This document shows positions 51,027-63,885 of a DNA stretch of 64,000 bases, one piece after another. This DNA comes from an uncultured Bacillota bacterium. Its GTDB lineage: Bacteria; Bacillota; Clostridia; Christensenellales; UBA1242. Every line of letters starts with the position of its first letter. The stretch's first letter is position 1. The notes below the pieces were generated by a model. That model was not told where the DNA came from. It ran no database searches and saw nothing but the letters and a program-made list of their open reading frames with translations. Location of the stretch: assembly GCA_946495675.1 (NCBI GenBank), contig CAMMDQ010000001.1, positions 82,225 to 146,224 of the forward strand, read 5' to 3'. Position numbers and translations under genes: made by a program.

Positions 51027-51326
51027 ATGGCTGAAAACAAAATTAGGGTCTTTTTAGATTTTTGCGATAGAATTGAGGAGGCTTTGAAATACTGTAAAAA
51101 TGAAGAACAACTTTTGGTTTTACAAGGTATAGTTGATGAGATCTGCGGCTATGATGAGCCAAGCATAACATTTAACATTGCAGAAAGATACACCTCGTCC
51201 CTTTCAACAGAGATGGTAGTTCAACTTTATAAAAGTGTGCTTGAAAACAAAAAACTGCAAAATGCAAGAAGAACTGACAGCTGCGAAGAAGGCTGCTGCA
51301 TGAACCAAAGCGATGAAGAAAAATAA
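51027..51326 (+). CDS. Hypothetical helical protein with Cys-rich end
   Basis: 99 aa from ATG 51027 behind AAGGAG. Soluble and helical, ending in SCEEGCCMNQSDEEK with three close cysteines that could bind a metal. No known family. It has its own consensus promoter and is followed 18 bases later by another small helical gene. Confidence 0.68.
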   Translation: MAENKIRVFLDFCDRIEEALKYCKNEEQLLVLQGIVDEICGYDEPSITFNIAERYTSSLSTEMVVQLYKSVLENKKLQNARRTDSCEEGCCMNQSDEEK

Positions 51327-51344
51327 AAATAAAACGGAGCAATT

Positions 51345-51659
51345 ATGACAAAAAAACAGGGCGAGAAAATCAGTTATGCTTGTATAAAAATAAAAGCAAA
51401 GGCTAAGAGAGCAAGTGAAGAACTTGACAGGTATATTGAATATCTATGCGAAAATGAAGATGAGTCTTTTTTGACGAAAGTTCTGAAGGGTTGTCAAGAT
51501 TTTTTATCAAATGACAATCAAGCTAAAATTGCAAAAAAGCTGGAGAGATTCTTGCTGAAATCAACCTTGCAAGAAACAGACAATGTTGACTGGGAACTGG
51601 TGACGGAAATTTCTGATATTATGGCTACGCTCAATTATTCTCAAGCTGAAATCATTTAA
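51345..51659 (+). CDS. Hypothetical helical protein upstream of spoIVA
   Basis: 104 aa with a GGAG site upstream. All-helical and soluble, Lys/Glu-rich, with no motif that I recognise. Its stop lies in the stem of a strong terminator, so it is separate from spoIVA. It sits where gpsA is usually found in related genomes. Confidence 0.65.
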   Translation: MTKKQGEKISYACIKIKAKAKRASEELDRYIEYLCENEDESFLTKVLKGCQDFLSNDNQAKIAKKLERFLLKSTLQETDNVDWELVTEISDIMATLNYSQAEII

Positions 51660-51684
51660 TCATGCAAAATTGCATGATTTTTTG
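51657..51684 (+). terminator. Intrinsic terminator before spoIVA
   Basis: AATCATGCA, loop AAAT, TGCATGATT and T6. Confidence 0.92.
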
Positions 51685-51713
51685 TTTTATTTTCACAGCA
51701 TTCTTCACTCATG

Positions 51714-51743
51714 GTTATATTTGTCAGCAACCTCTCATAAGAT
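51714..51743 (+). promoter_or_regulatory. Probable sigma-E promoter of spoIVA
   Basis: GTTATATT at 51714-51721, a 14-base spacer and CATAAGAT at 51736-51743. This is close to the mother-cell sigma-E consensus (-35 GKMATATT, N14, -10 CATACAMT), and spoIVA is a known sigma-E gene. No sigma-A promoter is visible here. Confidence 0.72.
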
Positions 51744-51766
51744 AAGATGTATCATTGGAGGTTATT

Positions 51767-53242
51767 ATGGAAAAATATGAAATCTATGATGATATTAAGG
51801 AAAGAACCAATGGCGATATTTATATCGGCGTTGTTGGACCTGTTCGGGTGGGAAAATCAACATTCATCACTCAATTTATGCAAAAACTTGTGCTTCCTAA
51901 TATCACTGAAAAAAATTCAAAAGAAAGAACTGTTGATGAACTTCCGCAAAGTGCAGATGGCAAAACCATCATGACAACTCAACCTCATTTTGTGCCAAAT
52001 GAAGCTGTCAAAATCAAAGTTGCAGACGCCGAAATGTCGGTGCGTATGATTGATTGTGTTGGCTATCTTATCTCTGGTGCAATGGGGCATGTGGAAGGAG
52101 AAAAACCTAGGCTTGTAAAAACACCTTGGACGGAAGAAGAAATCCCTTTTGAAGAAGCTGCCGCACTTGGCACCGATAAGGTGATCAAAGAGCATTCAAC
52201 GATTGGAATAATGGTTACAACTGACGGTTCAGTCACAGACATTGCTCGTTCAAATTATATTGAAGCAGAAGAAAAAGTGGTAAAAGAGCTAAAAGAAGCA
52301 GGCAAACCTTTTGTTATTGTTCTAAACAGTGCTCATCCTGGGACAACTGAAACCAAAAAATTGGCATCATCTTTAGAGGAAAAATATGATGTTCCAGTGA
52401 TTGCTTTAAACGCTCTTGAACTCAAAGAAGGCGATGTTGATAAAATCTTTGAAAATCTTTTGATGGAATTTCCTGTTAAATCTATCAGAATTGCCATGCC
52501 TGACTGGCTTCGAGCTCTTGACTATAACAGTCCAATAATCAGCGAAATTGCATCTGAAATGCGTTTGCTTGGCAGCAAAATCAATCGTTTGAGCGATGCT
52601 GACAAAAATCAAATTGCCTTTGCTGAAAGCGATTGCTTTGACCCTATCACTTACTCAAACATTCAAGCAGGAGAGGGGGTTATAAAGTTTAATGTTATTC
52701 CAAAAGAAGGACTTTTCTATAAAGTGCTTTCACAGCAGTGCGGGATTGAAATTAACAGTGATTATCAGCTGCTTTGCAACATCAAAGATCTTGCAAATGC
52801 CAAAATCCAATACGATAAACTTAAAGATGCTCTTGATCAAGTCAGCCAAACTGGCTATGGTGTGGTAGAACCAAAGTCAACAGATTTTGAGCTCGGCGAG
52901 CCCGAAATTATCAAACAAGGATCGCGTTATGGCGTGAAAATCAAAGCGACAGCACCAAGTCTTCATATTATGAGAGTTGATGTTGAAACAGAGGTTACAC
53001 CGCTTGTTGGGAGCGAAGATCAATCACAAGATCTTGCAAAAAATCTGGTTGATCAATTTGAAAGTGATCCGCAGGCAATTTGGCAAACAAACATTTTGGG
53101 CAGAAGCTTGTCAGAACTTGTTGGGGACAACATCAACTCAAAACTTGTGATGATGCCTGTTGAAGCTCAACGAAAAATGCGAAAAACTCTAAGCAGAATT
53201 GTCAATGAGGGTAAGGGTGGAGTGATTTGCATCCTTCTTTAA
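51767..53242 (+). CDS. spoIVA: Stage IV sporulation protein A (SpoIVA)
   Basis: 491 aa from ATG 51767 behind TTGGAGGT. SpoIVA is an ATPase that polymerises on the outer forespore membrane as the base of the spore coat. The N-terminal IYDDIKERTNGDIYIGVVGP carries into the Walker A VRVGKST. The conserved TMTTQPxFVP-like segment (IMTTQPHFVPNEAV) and AMGHVEGEKPRLVKTPW follow, and the end is the typical GGVICILL. Full length, so the organism is expected to form endospores. Confidence 0.97.
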   Translation: MEKYEIYDDIKERTNGDIYIGVVGPVRVGKSTFITQFMQKLVLPNITEKNSKERTVDELPQSADGKTIMTTQPHFVPNEAVKIKVADAEMSVRMIDCVGYLISGAMGHVEGEKPRLVKTPWTEEEIPFEEAAALGTDKVIKEHSTIGIMVTTDGSVTDIARSNYIEAEEKVVKELKEAGKPFVIVLNSAHPGTTETKKLASSLEEKYDVPVIALNALELKEGDVDKIFENLLMEFPVKSIRIAMPDWLRALDYNSPIISEIASEMRLLGSKINRLSDADKNQIAFAESDCFDPITYSNIQAGEGVIKFNVIPKEGLFYKVLSQQCGIEINSDYQLLCNIKDLANAKIQYDKLKDALDQVSQTGYGVVEPKSTDFELGEPEIIKQGSRYGVKIKATAPSLHIMRVDVETEVTPLVGSEDQSQDLAKNLVDQFESDPQAIWQTNILGRSLSELVGDNINSKLVMMPVEAQRKMRKTLSRIVNEGKGGVICILL

Positions 53243-53248
53243 ACAAAA

Positions 53249-53417
53249 TATAAACGGCGCAGCGCTGCGTTTACTGAAGGCTGTTCCGGTTCGGTCATTT
53301 GGACATAAACCAAACTCCCGCCCTTCCAGCCTTCGAGCCTTGCGCTGCTTGTTTCTATTTCGTTAAATATATCAAAAGTAGACTTTGCTTTTGTTTGCAC
53401 ACAGGTCTGCTTTTTTT
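53249..53417 (+). ncRNA. Candidate structured small RNA downstream of spoIVA, class unknown
   Basis: A compact fold lies at 53259-53348. The outer stem is GCAGCGC (53259-53265) with GCGCTGC (53342-53348), the second stem GAAGGCTG (53276-53283) with CAGCCTTC (53327-53334), and the apical hairpin TTTGG/CCAAA (53298-53314). The GC content is far above the surroundings. TTGCAT (53227) and TATAAA (53249-53254) could be its promoter. A terminator (AGTAGAC/GTCTGCT plus T7) ends at 53417. It may be a separate RNA or the spoIVA 3' end. I cannot match it to a known family. Confidence 0.5.
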
Positions 53418-53478
53418 ATTGCCATTTTGAAAATTGCTCACAAATTTTGAAAACTTTGCTAAAAATTTTGAAATAATT

Positions 53479-53506
53479 TTGATAAAGATAAAAAGTTTGA
53501 TAAAAT
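53479..53506 (+). promoter_or_regulatory. Promoter of pcrA-ligA, leaderless geometry
   Basis: TTGATA at 53479-53484, 16-base spacer, TAAAAT at 53501-53506 with TGA before it. Only AGGAGC separates the -10 from ATG 53513, so the Shine-Dalgarno-like bases would probably not be transcribed from this promoter. Confidence 0.6.
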
Positions 53507-53512
53507 AGGAGC

Positions 53513-57642
<4,130 letters not shown>

Positions 57643-57657
57643 AGAGTCCAAACAGTT

Positions 57658-57687
57658 AAAAATGGCAAATTTTTTGCCATTTTTTTG
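57658..57687 (+). terminator. Intrinsic terminator after ligA
   Basis: AAATGGCAAA pairs with TTTGCCATTT, then T7; the next promoter's -35 starts at 57690. Confidence 0.88.
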
Positions 57688-57689
57688 TA

Positions 57690-57718
57690 TTGACAGAGGG
57701 GGAATTGTGTGATAATAT
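57690..57718 (+). promoter_or_regulatory. Promoter with ultra-short leader
   Basis: TTGACA at 57690-57695, 17-base spacer, TAATAT at 57713-57718. Start near 57725 coincides with AAGGA (57725-57729), the ribosome binding site of ATG 57736. Confidence 0.82.
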
Positions 57719-57735
57719 GACCTTAAGGATTTGAA

Positions 57736-58128
57736 ATGGAACAAAAAGATAAATTTTATATTGACAAAAAGAATACAGAAGGCATAATCAAAAATTTAGA
57801 TCAGCAAATCGTTTTTGCGACAAAAAAAGTGGTAAAGCGTTTGGCAAAATCTCTTTGCGGCAGTTTGGTAATGGTTGCAAGTTGGGTTTTGCTTTCTCTT
57901 AATTTTCCAAATCTTTCGCCAAAGGTTGTTGAGTATATTCAGGCAGGTCTTATAGCTTCAACATCAATTTCAACCTTTTATACTGTTCAGCAACTTCTCA
58001 GCACTGGCTCAGCAGCCAAAAAGCTTTGCAATCTTTCTTCGCAAAAAGAGAAGTTGGCTGAAGTTTCTTTGCAACATGCTGAAAATTATAAACAAGATGA
58101 GGAAATAAAGGAAGAATTTGAATTTTAA
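57736..58128 (+). CDS. Small membrane protein with two helices and coiled ends (paralogue 1)
   Basis: 130 aa. A charged helical N-terminus (about 38 residues) is followed by two hydrophobic segments (about 41-57 and 67-88) and a charged helical C-terminus. The next gene has the same layout and length, so the two are probably distant duplicates. No family recognised. It is co-transcribed with its neighbour; the leader is only about 11 bases long. Confidence 0.68.
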   Translation: MEQKDKFYIDKKNTEGIIKNLDQQIVFATKKVVKRLAKSLCGSLVMVASWVLLSLNFPNLSPKVVEYIQAGLIASTSISTFYTVQQLLSTGSAAKKLCNLSSQKEKLAEVSLQHAENYKQDEEIKEEFEF

Positions 58129-58141
58129 AGGATTTTGGAAA

Positions 58142-58558
58142 ATGGTGATGAATAAAGAAAAACTGGAGGGAATTGAATCTTGCATCAAACAAATTGAAAA
58201 AGCTATAATTCTTGCAAAAAGAGAAGGAATAAAATCTTGTCTCAAATCTTTAGGGTGTTTTGCGGCAGCGGCTTTAAACATTGGAGCATGTATGTTAATG
58301 CGAAGTGCTTCCTATAAAGTTAGTTCTGCTTTGGCTGTTTGTTTATGCGTATCAACACTTGCTGCTATAATTCGCGGGCACGAGAATCTTGCAAATTGGT
58401 TTCGAAATAATGAGAAGATTGATATCCTGCAAAAAAGTCTTAATATTTGTGAAAAAGAAAAACAAAAGATGGAAAGACTGGTTCGATTTGAAGAGGCTGA
58501 TATTTTTGAGTATTCTCAAAACCTATTGCAAAGTGATGAGATAGAAAATGAAAAATAA
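58142..58558 (+). CDS. Small membrane protein with two helices and coiled ends (paralogue 2)
   Basis: 138 aa from ATG 58142 (AAAGGA nine bases upstream; ATG 58148 is an alternative). Helical charged N-terminus with ESCIKQIEKAIILAKREG, two hydrophobic segments (about 39-54 and 60-78), then a coiled C-terminus. Same order as the preceding gene. It ends before a terminator that overlaps the str-operon promoter. Function unknown. Confidence 0.65.
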   Translation: MVMNKEKLEGIESCIKQIEKAIILAKREGIKSCLKSLGCFAAAALNIGACMLMRSASYKVSSALAVCLCVSTLAAIIRGHENLANWFRNNEKIDILQKSLNICEKEKQKMERLVRFEEADIFEYSQNLLQSDEIENEK

Positions 58559-58569
58559 AAAAATAAAAA

Positions 58570-58597
58570 GTTGTCAAAAAACTTGACAATTTTTTTA
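58570..58597 (+). terminator. Terminator overlapping the str-operon promoter
   Basis: TTGTCAA (58571-58577), five-base loop, TTGACAA (58583-58589), T7. The 3' arm contains TTGACA, the -35 of the next promoter. Confidence 0.85.
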
Positions 58598-58610
58598 TTA
58601 TCTATATAAT
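58583..58610 (+). promoter_or_regulatory. Promoter of the str operon
   Basis: TTGACA at 58583-58588, 16-base spacer, TATAAT at 58605-58610; both boxes perfect. Start near 58617. Confidence 0.88.
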
Positions 58611-58616
58611 AGACGA

Positions 58617-58877
58617 TGTATGCTTCGTTGTCGGAGGCAATGCTTAATTCTTAAAAGATAAGCATAAACAAACAGCAGGTGATAAAAGTTTTAACGTTTC
58701 TAGCATTATGCAGCTAAAAGCCGTTGCCTAAAACACTGTTTTAAGGTTTGTGGTTATATCGCCGATTTGCAAAGACACCTTTGCAAAGTTGCAATTAAGT
58801 TTGCAATCGTGCTTGTTCATGTTTTACAAAGAAAAAAGCGTTTTTTATGCACGACAACTAGCTGTCGTGCTTTTTTA
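58617..58877 (+). promoter_or_regulatory. Long structured leader of the str operon with an attenuator
   Basis: About 260 untranslated bases precede rpsL. They hold several hairpins (TGCTTA...TAAGCA near 58640-58670; TTTGCAAA...TTTGCAAA near 58767-58788) and end with a very strong terminator: GCACGACA (58850-58857), TGTCGTGC (58864-58871) and T6. Most transcripts should stop here unless read-through is triggered, so this is either an attenuated leader or a stable small RNA. I do not recognise the class. Confidence 0.7.
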
Positions 58878-58920
58878 TCGACAAAATCTCTCAAGTAAAT
58901 TGAGTTAAAAGGAGAAGGAA

Positions 58921-59301
58921 ATGCCTACAATAAACCAACTTGTAAGAAAGGGAAGAGAAACTTTTGAGAAAAAATCCAAAGCTCCACTTTTGGAAGAATG
59001 CCCTCAAAAGAGAGGAGTTTGCCTTTCAGTAAGAACTGCTACACCAAAGAAGCCTAACTCAGCTCTGCGAAAAATTGCAAGAGTAAAGCTTTCAAATGGT
59101 CAAGAAGGAACTTGCTACATCCCTGGAATCGGACACAACCTTCAAGAGCACAGTGTTGTTCTTGTAAGAGGGGGCAGAGTTAAGGACCTTCCTGGTGTAA
59201 GATATCACATCATCAGAGGAACTCTTGACACAGCTGGTGTTCAAAACAGAAAGCAAGCTCGTTCAAAATATGGCGCAAAACGCCCAAAGAAAACAAAGTA
59301 A
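58921..59301 (+). CDS. rpsL: 30S ribosomal protein S12
   Basis: 126 aa with AAAGGAG upstream. S12 lies in the decoding centre. [22 protein letters not shown] (with the lysine where streptomycin resistance mutations occur), [28 protein letters not shown] and the basic tail [10 protein letters not shown] are all standard. First gene of the str operon. Confidence 0.98.
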   Translation: MPTINQLVRKGRETFEKKSKAPLLEECPQKRGVCLSVRTATPKKPNSALRKIARVKLSNGQEGTCYIPGIGHNLQEHSVVLVRGGRVKDLPGVRYHIIRGTLDTAGVQNRKQARSKYGAKRPKKTK

Positions 59302-59349
59302 GATGACTTTGCTTTGAAAACAACAAAAAATTAAAAGGAGAAAAAAATT

Positions 59350-59823
59350 ATGCCAAGAAGAAATTGTGCTGTCAAAAAAGATGTTCTCCCAGATCCAATT
59401 TATAAGAGCAAAGTTGTTACAAAACTTGTAAACCAGGTTATGGAATCTGGAAAGAAAGGACTTGCTCAAAGAATTGTTTACGGAGCTTTTGACATTATAA
59501 AAGAAAAACTTGAACAAGAACCACTTGAAGTGTTCTTGACTGCACTTGAAAATGTAAAACCAGTGCTTGAAACCAAATCTAGAAGGGTTGGTGGAGCTAC
59601 TTATCAAGTTCCAATGGAAATCAGACCAGAACGCAGACAGACCCTCGCTATCAGATGGCTTGTTAATTTCGCTAGAAAGAGAACTGGCGAAAGAGGAATG
59701 CAGGCAAGACTTGCAGGCGAAATTATGGACGCTTTCAACTCAACTGGTGCTTCAATCAAAAAGCGTGAAGAACTTCACAGAATGGCTGAAGCAAACAAGG
59801 CTTTTGCTCATTTCAAGTGGTAA
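59350..59823 (+). CDS. rpsG: 30S ribosomal protein S7
   Basis: 157 aa with AAAGGAG upstream. S7 nucleates the 30S head and contacts the E site. [40 protein letters not shown] and the C-terminal [15 protein letters not shown] are diagnostic. Usual length. In its normal place behind rpsL. Confidence 0.98.
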   Translation: MPRRNCAVKKDVLPDPIYKSKVVTKLVNQVMESGKKGLAQRIVYGAFDIIKEKLEQEPLEVFLTALENVKPVLETKSRRVGGATYQVPMEIRPERRQTLAIRWLVNFARKRTGERGMQARLAGEIMDAFNSTGASIKKREELHRMAEANKAFAHFKW

Positions 59824-59839
59824 AATATAAGGAGAAAGG

Positions 59840-60124
59840 ATGGATTTAACAGAGATTTTTACAAGAAATGTGCCAGCTTTTAATAATTTCTTTTCTGAGA
59901 TATTAAAAGTTGCAAGTGAAGATCTTTCAATAGAATGCAACAGAGAAAATGACTTTATCGCAGTCATTTTGAATGTGAAATTTTGGGGGAAACAGCCAAA
60001 ATTTGTGTTTACTGAAAATGATTTGTTCACTTTAGGCGATTACAGCATTACCGAGCAATACAAAAATGAATTGAAACAAAAATGGCTAGAGTTTCTTGAA
60101 GGATTGAAAGATTTAGAAAAATAG
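59840..60124 (+). CDS. Unknown small protein inserted between rpsG and fusA
   Basis: 94 aa, with ATAAGGAG and ATG 59840, 16 bases behind rpsG. Soluble, with a helical N-terminus, a beta-rich middle (DFIAVILNVKFWGKQPKFVF) and a helical end. I recognise no family. The str operon normally runs rpsL-rpsG-fusA-tuf without a gene here, so it is probably highly expressed together with translation genes. Base composition is like the neighbours. Confidence 0.7.
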   Translation: MDLTEIFTRNVPAFNNFFSEILKVASEDLSIECNRENDFIAVILNVKFWGKQPKFVFTENDLFTLGDYSITEQYKNELKQKWLEFLEGLKDLEK

Positions 60125-60179
60125 TTTGGCTTATATCACCAATCAAAAAAGGATATAAATCTATATAGGAGAAAAAAAT

Positions 60180-62258
60180 ATGGCAAACAATCTAGAACTT
60201 ACTAGAAATGTCGGCATTATGGCTCACATTGACGCAGGAAAAACCACAACAACTGAGCGTATTTTGTATTATACAGGCAAAAGCCACAAAATCGGCGAAG
60301 TTCACGATGGTGCTGCAACAATGGACTGGATGGCGCAGGAACAGGAAAGAGGAATTACAATCACTTCAGCCTGCACAACTTGCACTTGGAAGGGACATAA
60401 AATCAACATTATCGACACTCCTGGACACGTTGACTTCACAATTGAAGTTGAGCGTTCACTCAAAGTGCTTGATGGTGCTGTTTTGGTGCTTTCTGCTCGT
60501 GACAAAGTTCAACCTCAAACAGAAACTGTTTGGCGTCAATCAAACAAATATAAGGTGCCAACAATCATCTATGTCAACAAAATGGACAGAGATGCTGCTG
60601 ACTTCTTTGGTTGTGTTGAATCAATACAAAGAAGACTTAAAACAAACCCATTGCCAATCCAAATGCCTATTGGTGAGGCTGATACTTTCCGCGGAATTAT
60701 CGACCTTTTGACCATGAAAGCAGAAATTTATAAGGATGACATGGGCACTCAAATCGAAATTTCGGATATTCCTGCAGAACTTAAGGCAAAAGCAGAAGAT
60801 GAACATAACAAAATGATCGAAAAAATCGTTGAAACTGATGATGCTTTGCTTGAAAGATATTTTGAGGGAGAAGAAATTTCAATAGATGAACTTAAAAAAG
60901 CAATCAGAAAGGCAACAATCAGCAAAGCTCTTGTTCCAGTTCTTTGCGGTTCTTCATATAAAAATAAAGGTGTTCAAATGCTTTTGGATGCTATGGTAGA
61001 GTATCTCCCAAGCCCACTTGATATTGACTATATCAAAGGTATCAACCCTGAAACTGGGGAAGAGGAAGACCGAGCTCCAGATGAAAATGCTCCACTTGCT
61101 GGTCTTGCATTTAAAATCATGACAGACCCTTATGTTGGTGGCTTAACTTTCTTCCGTGTTTATTCAGGCAAGCTTACTGCAGGCTCTTACGTTTACAACT
61201 CAAACACAGGAAAAACTGAAAGAGTTGGCAGACTTATTCGAATGCACGCAAACAACAGACAAGAAATCACTGAAGTTGCTGCTGGAGATATTGCAGCTAT
61301 AGTTGGACTTAAAGACACCATCACTGGTCATACTCTTTGTGATGAAAAGCATCCTATCCAACTTGAAAGTATGGATTTCCCAGAACCTGTTATCCAACTT
61401 GCTATCGAACCAAAAACAAAAGATATGCAAGAAAAAATGGCTCTTGCTCTTGCAAAACTTTCAAGAGAAGACCCTTCTTTCAGAGTTTCAACAAACCAAG
61501 AAACTGGTCAAACTTTGATTGCTGGTATGGGTGAATTGCACCTTGAAATCATTGTTGACAGATTGTTGCGTGAATTTAAGGTTGAAGCAACTGTTGGTAA
61601 ACCACAGGTAAGCTACCGTGAAGCTATCAAAAAGGCTGTTCGGGCTGAAGGAAAATTCATTCGTCAGTCAGGTGGTAAAGGTCAATACGGACACTGCGTT
61701 ATTGAAATGGAGCCACTTGCTCCAGGCGAAGGCTATAAATTTGAGGATAAGACTGTTGGTGGATCTGTTCCAAAAGAATATATCCAACCAATCAACAACG
61801 GAATCAATGAAGCAAGAATGAACGGCGTGCTTGCTGGCTATGAAACTGTTGACTTTAAGGTTACCTTGGTTGATGGTTCTTATCACGAAGTCGACTCTTC
61901 TGAAATGGCATTTAAAATTGCTGGTTCTATGGCTTTCCAGGAAGGTGCAAGAAATGCGGATCCTGTGCTTCTTGAGCCAATCATGAAGGTTTCTGTTGAA
62001 GTGCCTGATGAATATCTTGGAACAGTTATGGGCAACTTGACTTCTAGAAGAGGAATGCTTACTGGCACAGAATCTTCTGCAGGAATTCAAATCGTTAATG
62101 CAGAAGTTCCTCTTGCTGAAATGTTTGGTTATGCAACAGATCTTCGTTCTCAAACACAGGGCAGAGGAAATTATGTTATGGAACCTTTGAAATATCAAGA
62201 AGTTCCAAAATCTATTGCTCAAACAATCATTGGTGAAAGAGCTAAAAATAAACAATAA
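60180..62258 (+). CDS. fusA: Elongation factor G
   Basis: 692 aa with AGGAG upstream. GTPase for ribosomal translocation. G1 [15 protein letters not shown], the switch region with [21 protein letters not shown] and domain IV with [15 protein letters not shown] are present. Domain V ends [18 protein letters not shown]. Full length. Standard third gene of the str operon. Confidence 0.98.
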   Translation: MANNLELTRNVGIMAHIDAGKTTTTERILYYTGKSHKIGEVHDGAATMDWMAQEQERGITITSACTTCTWKGHKINIIDTPGHVDFTIEVERSLKVLDGAVLVLSARDKVQPQTETVWRQSNKYKVPTIIYVNKMDRDAADFFGCVESIQRRLKTNPLPIQMPIGEADTFRGIIDLLTMKAEIYKDDMGTQIEISDIPAELKAKAEDEHNKMIEKIVETDDALLERYFEGEEISIDELKKAIRKATISKALVPVLCGSSYKNKGVQMLLDAMVEYLPSPLDIDYIKGINPETGEEEDRAPDENAPLAGLAFKIMTDPYVGGLTFFRVYSGKLTAGSYVYNSNTGKTERVGRLIRMHANNRQEITEVAAGDIAAIVGLKDTITGHTLCDEKHPIQLESMDFPEPVIQLAIEPKTKDMQEKMALALAKLSREDPSFRVSTNQETGQTLIAGMGELHLEIIVDRLLREFKVEATVGKPQVSYREAIKKAVRAEGKFIRQSGGKGQYGHCVIEMEPLAPGEGYKFEDKTVGGSVPKEYIQPINNGINEARMNGVLAGYETVDFKVTLVDGSYHEVDSSEMAFKIAGSMAFQEGARNADPVLLEPIMKVSVEVPDEYLGTVMGNLTSRRGMLTGTESSAGIQIVNAEVPLAEMFGYATDLRSQTQGRGNYVMEPLKYQEVPKSIAQTIIGERAKNKQ

Positions 62259-62369
62259 TCAAAATTTTGACTTTTTGTCAGTTTGCTGACTTTAAAATGC
62301 TTGGAAATGGCTGATTTGGCTTATTTTCAAGCAATTTCAGTCAAAAAAATTGAGAAAAATCAAAAAATC

Positions 62370-62402
62370 ATTTTGTTTTTACAAAAAAATATGCTATGAT
62401 AT
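62370..62402 (+). promoter_or_regulatory. Probable separate promoter of tuf
   Basis: TTGTTT at about 62373-62378 and TGC-TATGAT at about 62392-62400 lie in the 176-base gap between fusA and tuf, together with a small hairpin (GTCAGTTTGCTGAC, 62278-62291). Extra promoters for tuf are common. Confidence 0.5.
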
Positions 62403-62434
62403 GGTAGCAAAATAAAAAAAGGAGATTTTTTAAA

Positions 62435-63637
62435 ATGGCTATTGGTGTTTATGAAAGAAAAAAACCACACGTAAACGTTGGAACTATTGGTCACGTTGAC
62501 CACGGTAAAACAACTCTTACTGCTGCTATCACTATGTATTCAGCTGCTAAGGGTTATGCTCAAAAAATGAGATATGATGAGATTGATAAAGCTCCAGAAG
62601 AAAAAGCTAGAGGTATCACAATCAACACAGCTCACGTTGAGTATGAAACTGACAAACGTCACTATGCTCACGTTGACTGCCCAGGACACGCAGACTACGT
62701 TAAAAACATGATCACAGGTGCTGCTCAAATGGACGGCGCTATCCTTGTTGTTGCTGCAACAGATGGTCCAATGCCTCAAACAAGAGAGCACATCCTTCTT
62801 GCAAGACAGGTTGGCGTTCCTTACATCGTTGTATTTATGAACAAAACTGATCAAGTTGACGATCCTGAACTTCTTGAACTTGTTGAAATGGAAATCAGAG
62901 ACCTTCTTACTGAATATGGTTTCCCTGGTGACAAGACTCCTATCATCAAAGGTTCTGCTTTGAAAGCTCTTGAAGCTGCTCAAGCTGGCAATGTTTCTGA
63001 TCCTGCTTGCGCTTGCATCCAAGAACTTCTTGATGCTCTTGATTCTTACATTCCTGAGCCTCAAAGAGAAACTGACAAACCTTTCCTTATGCCTGTTGAA
63101 GACGTTTTCACAATCACTGGTCGTGGAACTGTTGCAACAGGTAGAGTTGAAAGAGGAACTGTAAAAGTTGGCGACACTGTAGAAATCGTTGGACTTGGCG
63201 CTTCAAAACAAACTGTTATCACAGGCGTTGAAATGTTCCACAAGTCACTTGATGCTGCTATCGCTGGAGACAATGCTGGTCTTCTTCTTCGTGGAATTCA
63301 AAGAACAGACATTGAAAGAGGTCAAGTTCTTTGCAAACCAGGTTCAATCCACCCACACACAAAATTCACAGCAGAAGTTTATGTTCTTAAGAAAGAAGAA
63401 GGTGGCCGTCACACTCCATTCTTTAATGGTTACAGACCACAATTCTATTTCAGAACAACAGACATCACTGGTGTTATTGAACTTGAAAAGGGTGTAGAAA
63501 TGGTTATGCCTGGCGACCATGTTAAGATGACAATCACTCTTATCAATCCTATCGCTATTGAACAAGGACTTCGTTTCGCTATCCGTGAAGGTGGCAGAAC
63601 AGTTGGTTCTGGTGTTGTTTCAACAATTGTTGAATAA
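62435..63637 (+). CDS. tuf: Elongation factor Tu
   Basis: 400 aa with AAAGGAG upstream. Delivers aminoacyl-tRNA to the ribosome. [14 protein letters not shown], the switch I region with [45 protein letters not shown] (usually NKxD) and the C-terminal [16 protein letters not shown] are all as expected. Codon choice is strongly biased (CTT, GAA, AAA), as in highly expressed genes. Followed by a terminator. Confidence 0.98.
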   Translation: MAIGVYERKKPHVNVGTIGHVDHGKTTLTAAITMYSAAKGYAQKMRYDEIDKAPEEKARGITINTAHVEYETDKRHYAHVDCPGHADYVKNMITGAAQMDGAILVVAATDGPMPQTREHILLARQVGVPYIVVFMNKTDQVDDPELLELVEMEIRDLLTEYGFPGDKTPIIKGSALKALEAAQAGNVSDPACACIQELLDALDSYIPEPQRETDKPFLMPVEDVFTITGRGTVATGRVERGTVKVGDTVEIVGLGASKQTVITGVEMFHKSLDAAIAGDNAGLLLRGIQRTDIERGQVLCKPGSIHPHTKFTAEVYVLKKEEGGRHTPFFNGYRPQFYFRTTDITGVIELEKGVEMVMPGDHVKMTITLINPIAIEQGLRFAIREGGRTVGSGVVSTIVE

Positions 63638-63649
63638 TTTTGATGAAAA

Positions 63650-63683
63650 TAAAAAATGGCTGAGAAAATCAGTCATTTTTTTG
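63650..63683 (+). terminator. Terminator of the str operon
   Basis: ATGGCTGA pairs with TCAGTCAT around GAAAA, then T7. Confidence 0.9.
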
Positions 63684-63847
63684 TTGCTGATTGTTAGAAA
63701 AATCAATTTTAAATGTAAAAAATTAAAATAAAATTTGCGAAAACTGATAATTGTGGACGAAATTTGCAATAATTTCTTATTTTTATATTTTTAATTTTTT
63801 TAAAAGTAAGAACAAGTAAAATTTTCTTTTATCTTTTCTTTTTTTTG

Positions 63848-63856
63848 TGCTATAAT
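63848..63856 (+). promoter_or_regulatory. Extended -10 of the last gene
   Basis: TGC-TATAAT with TATAAT at 63851-63856; the -35 is poor. Confidence 0.6.
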
Positions 63857-63885
63857 AAATAAAAATTAATTTGGATGGTATGATT

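Noticed and set aside
61668..62255. Minus-strand frame of 195 codons inside fusA
   Set aside because: Shadow of a highly conserved, codon-biased gene; no start signal and no recognisable domain.
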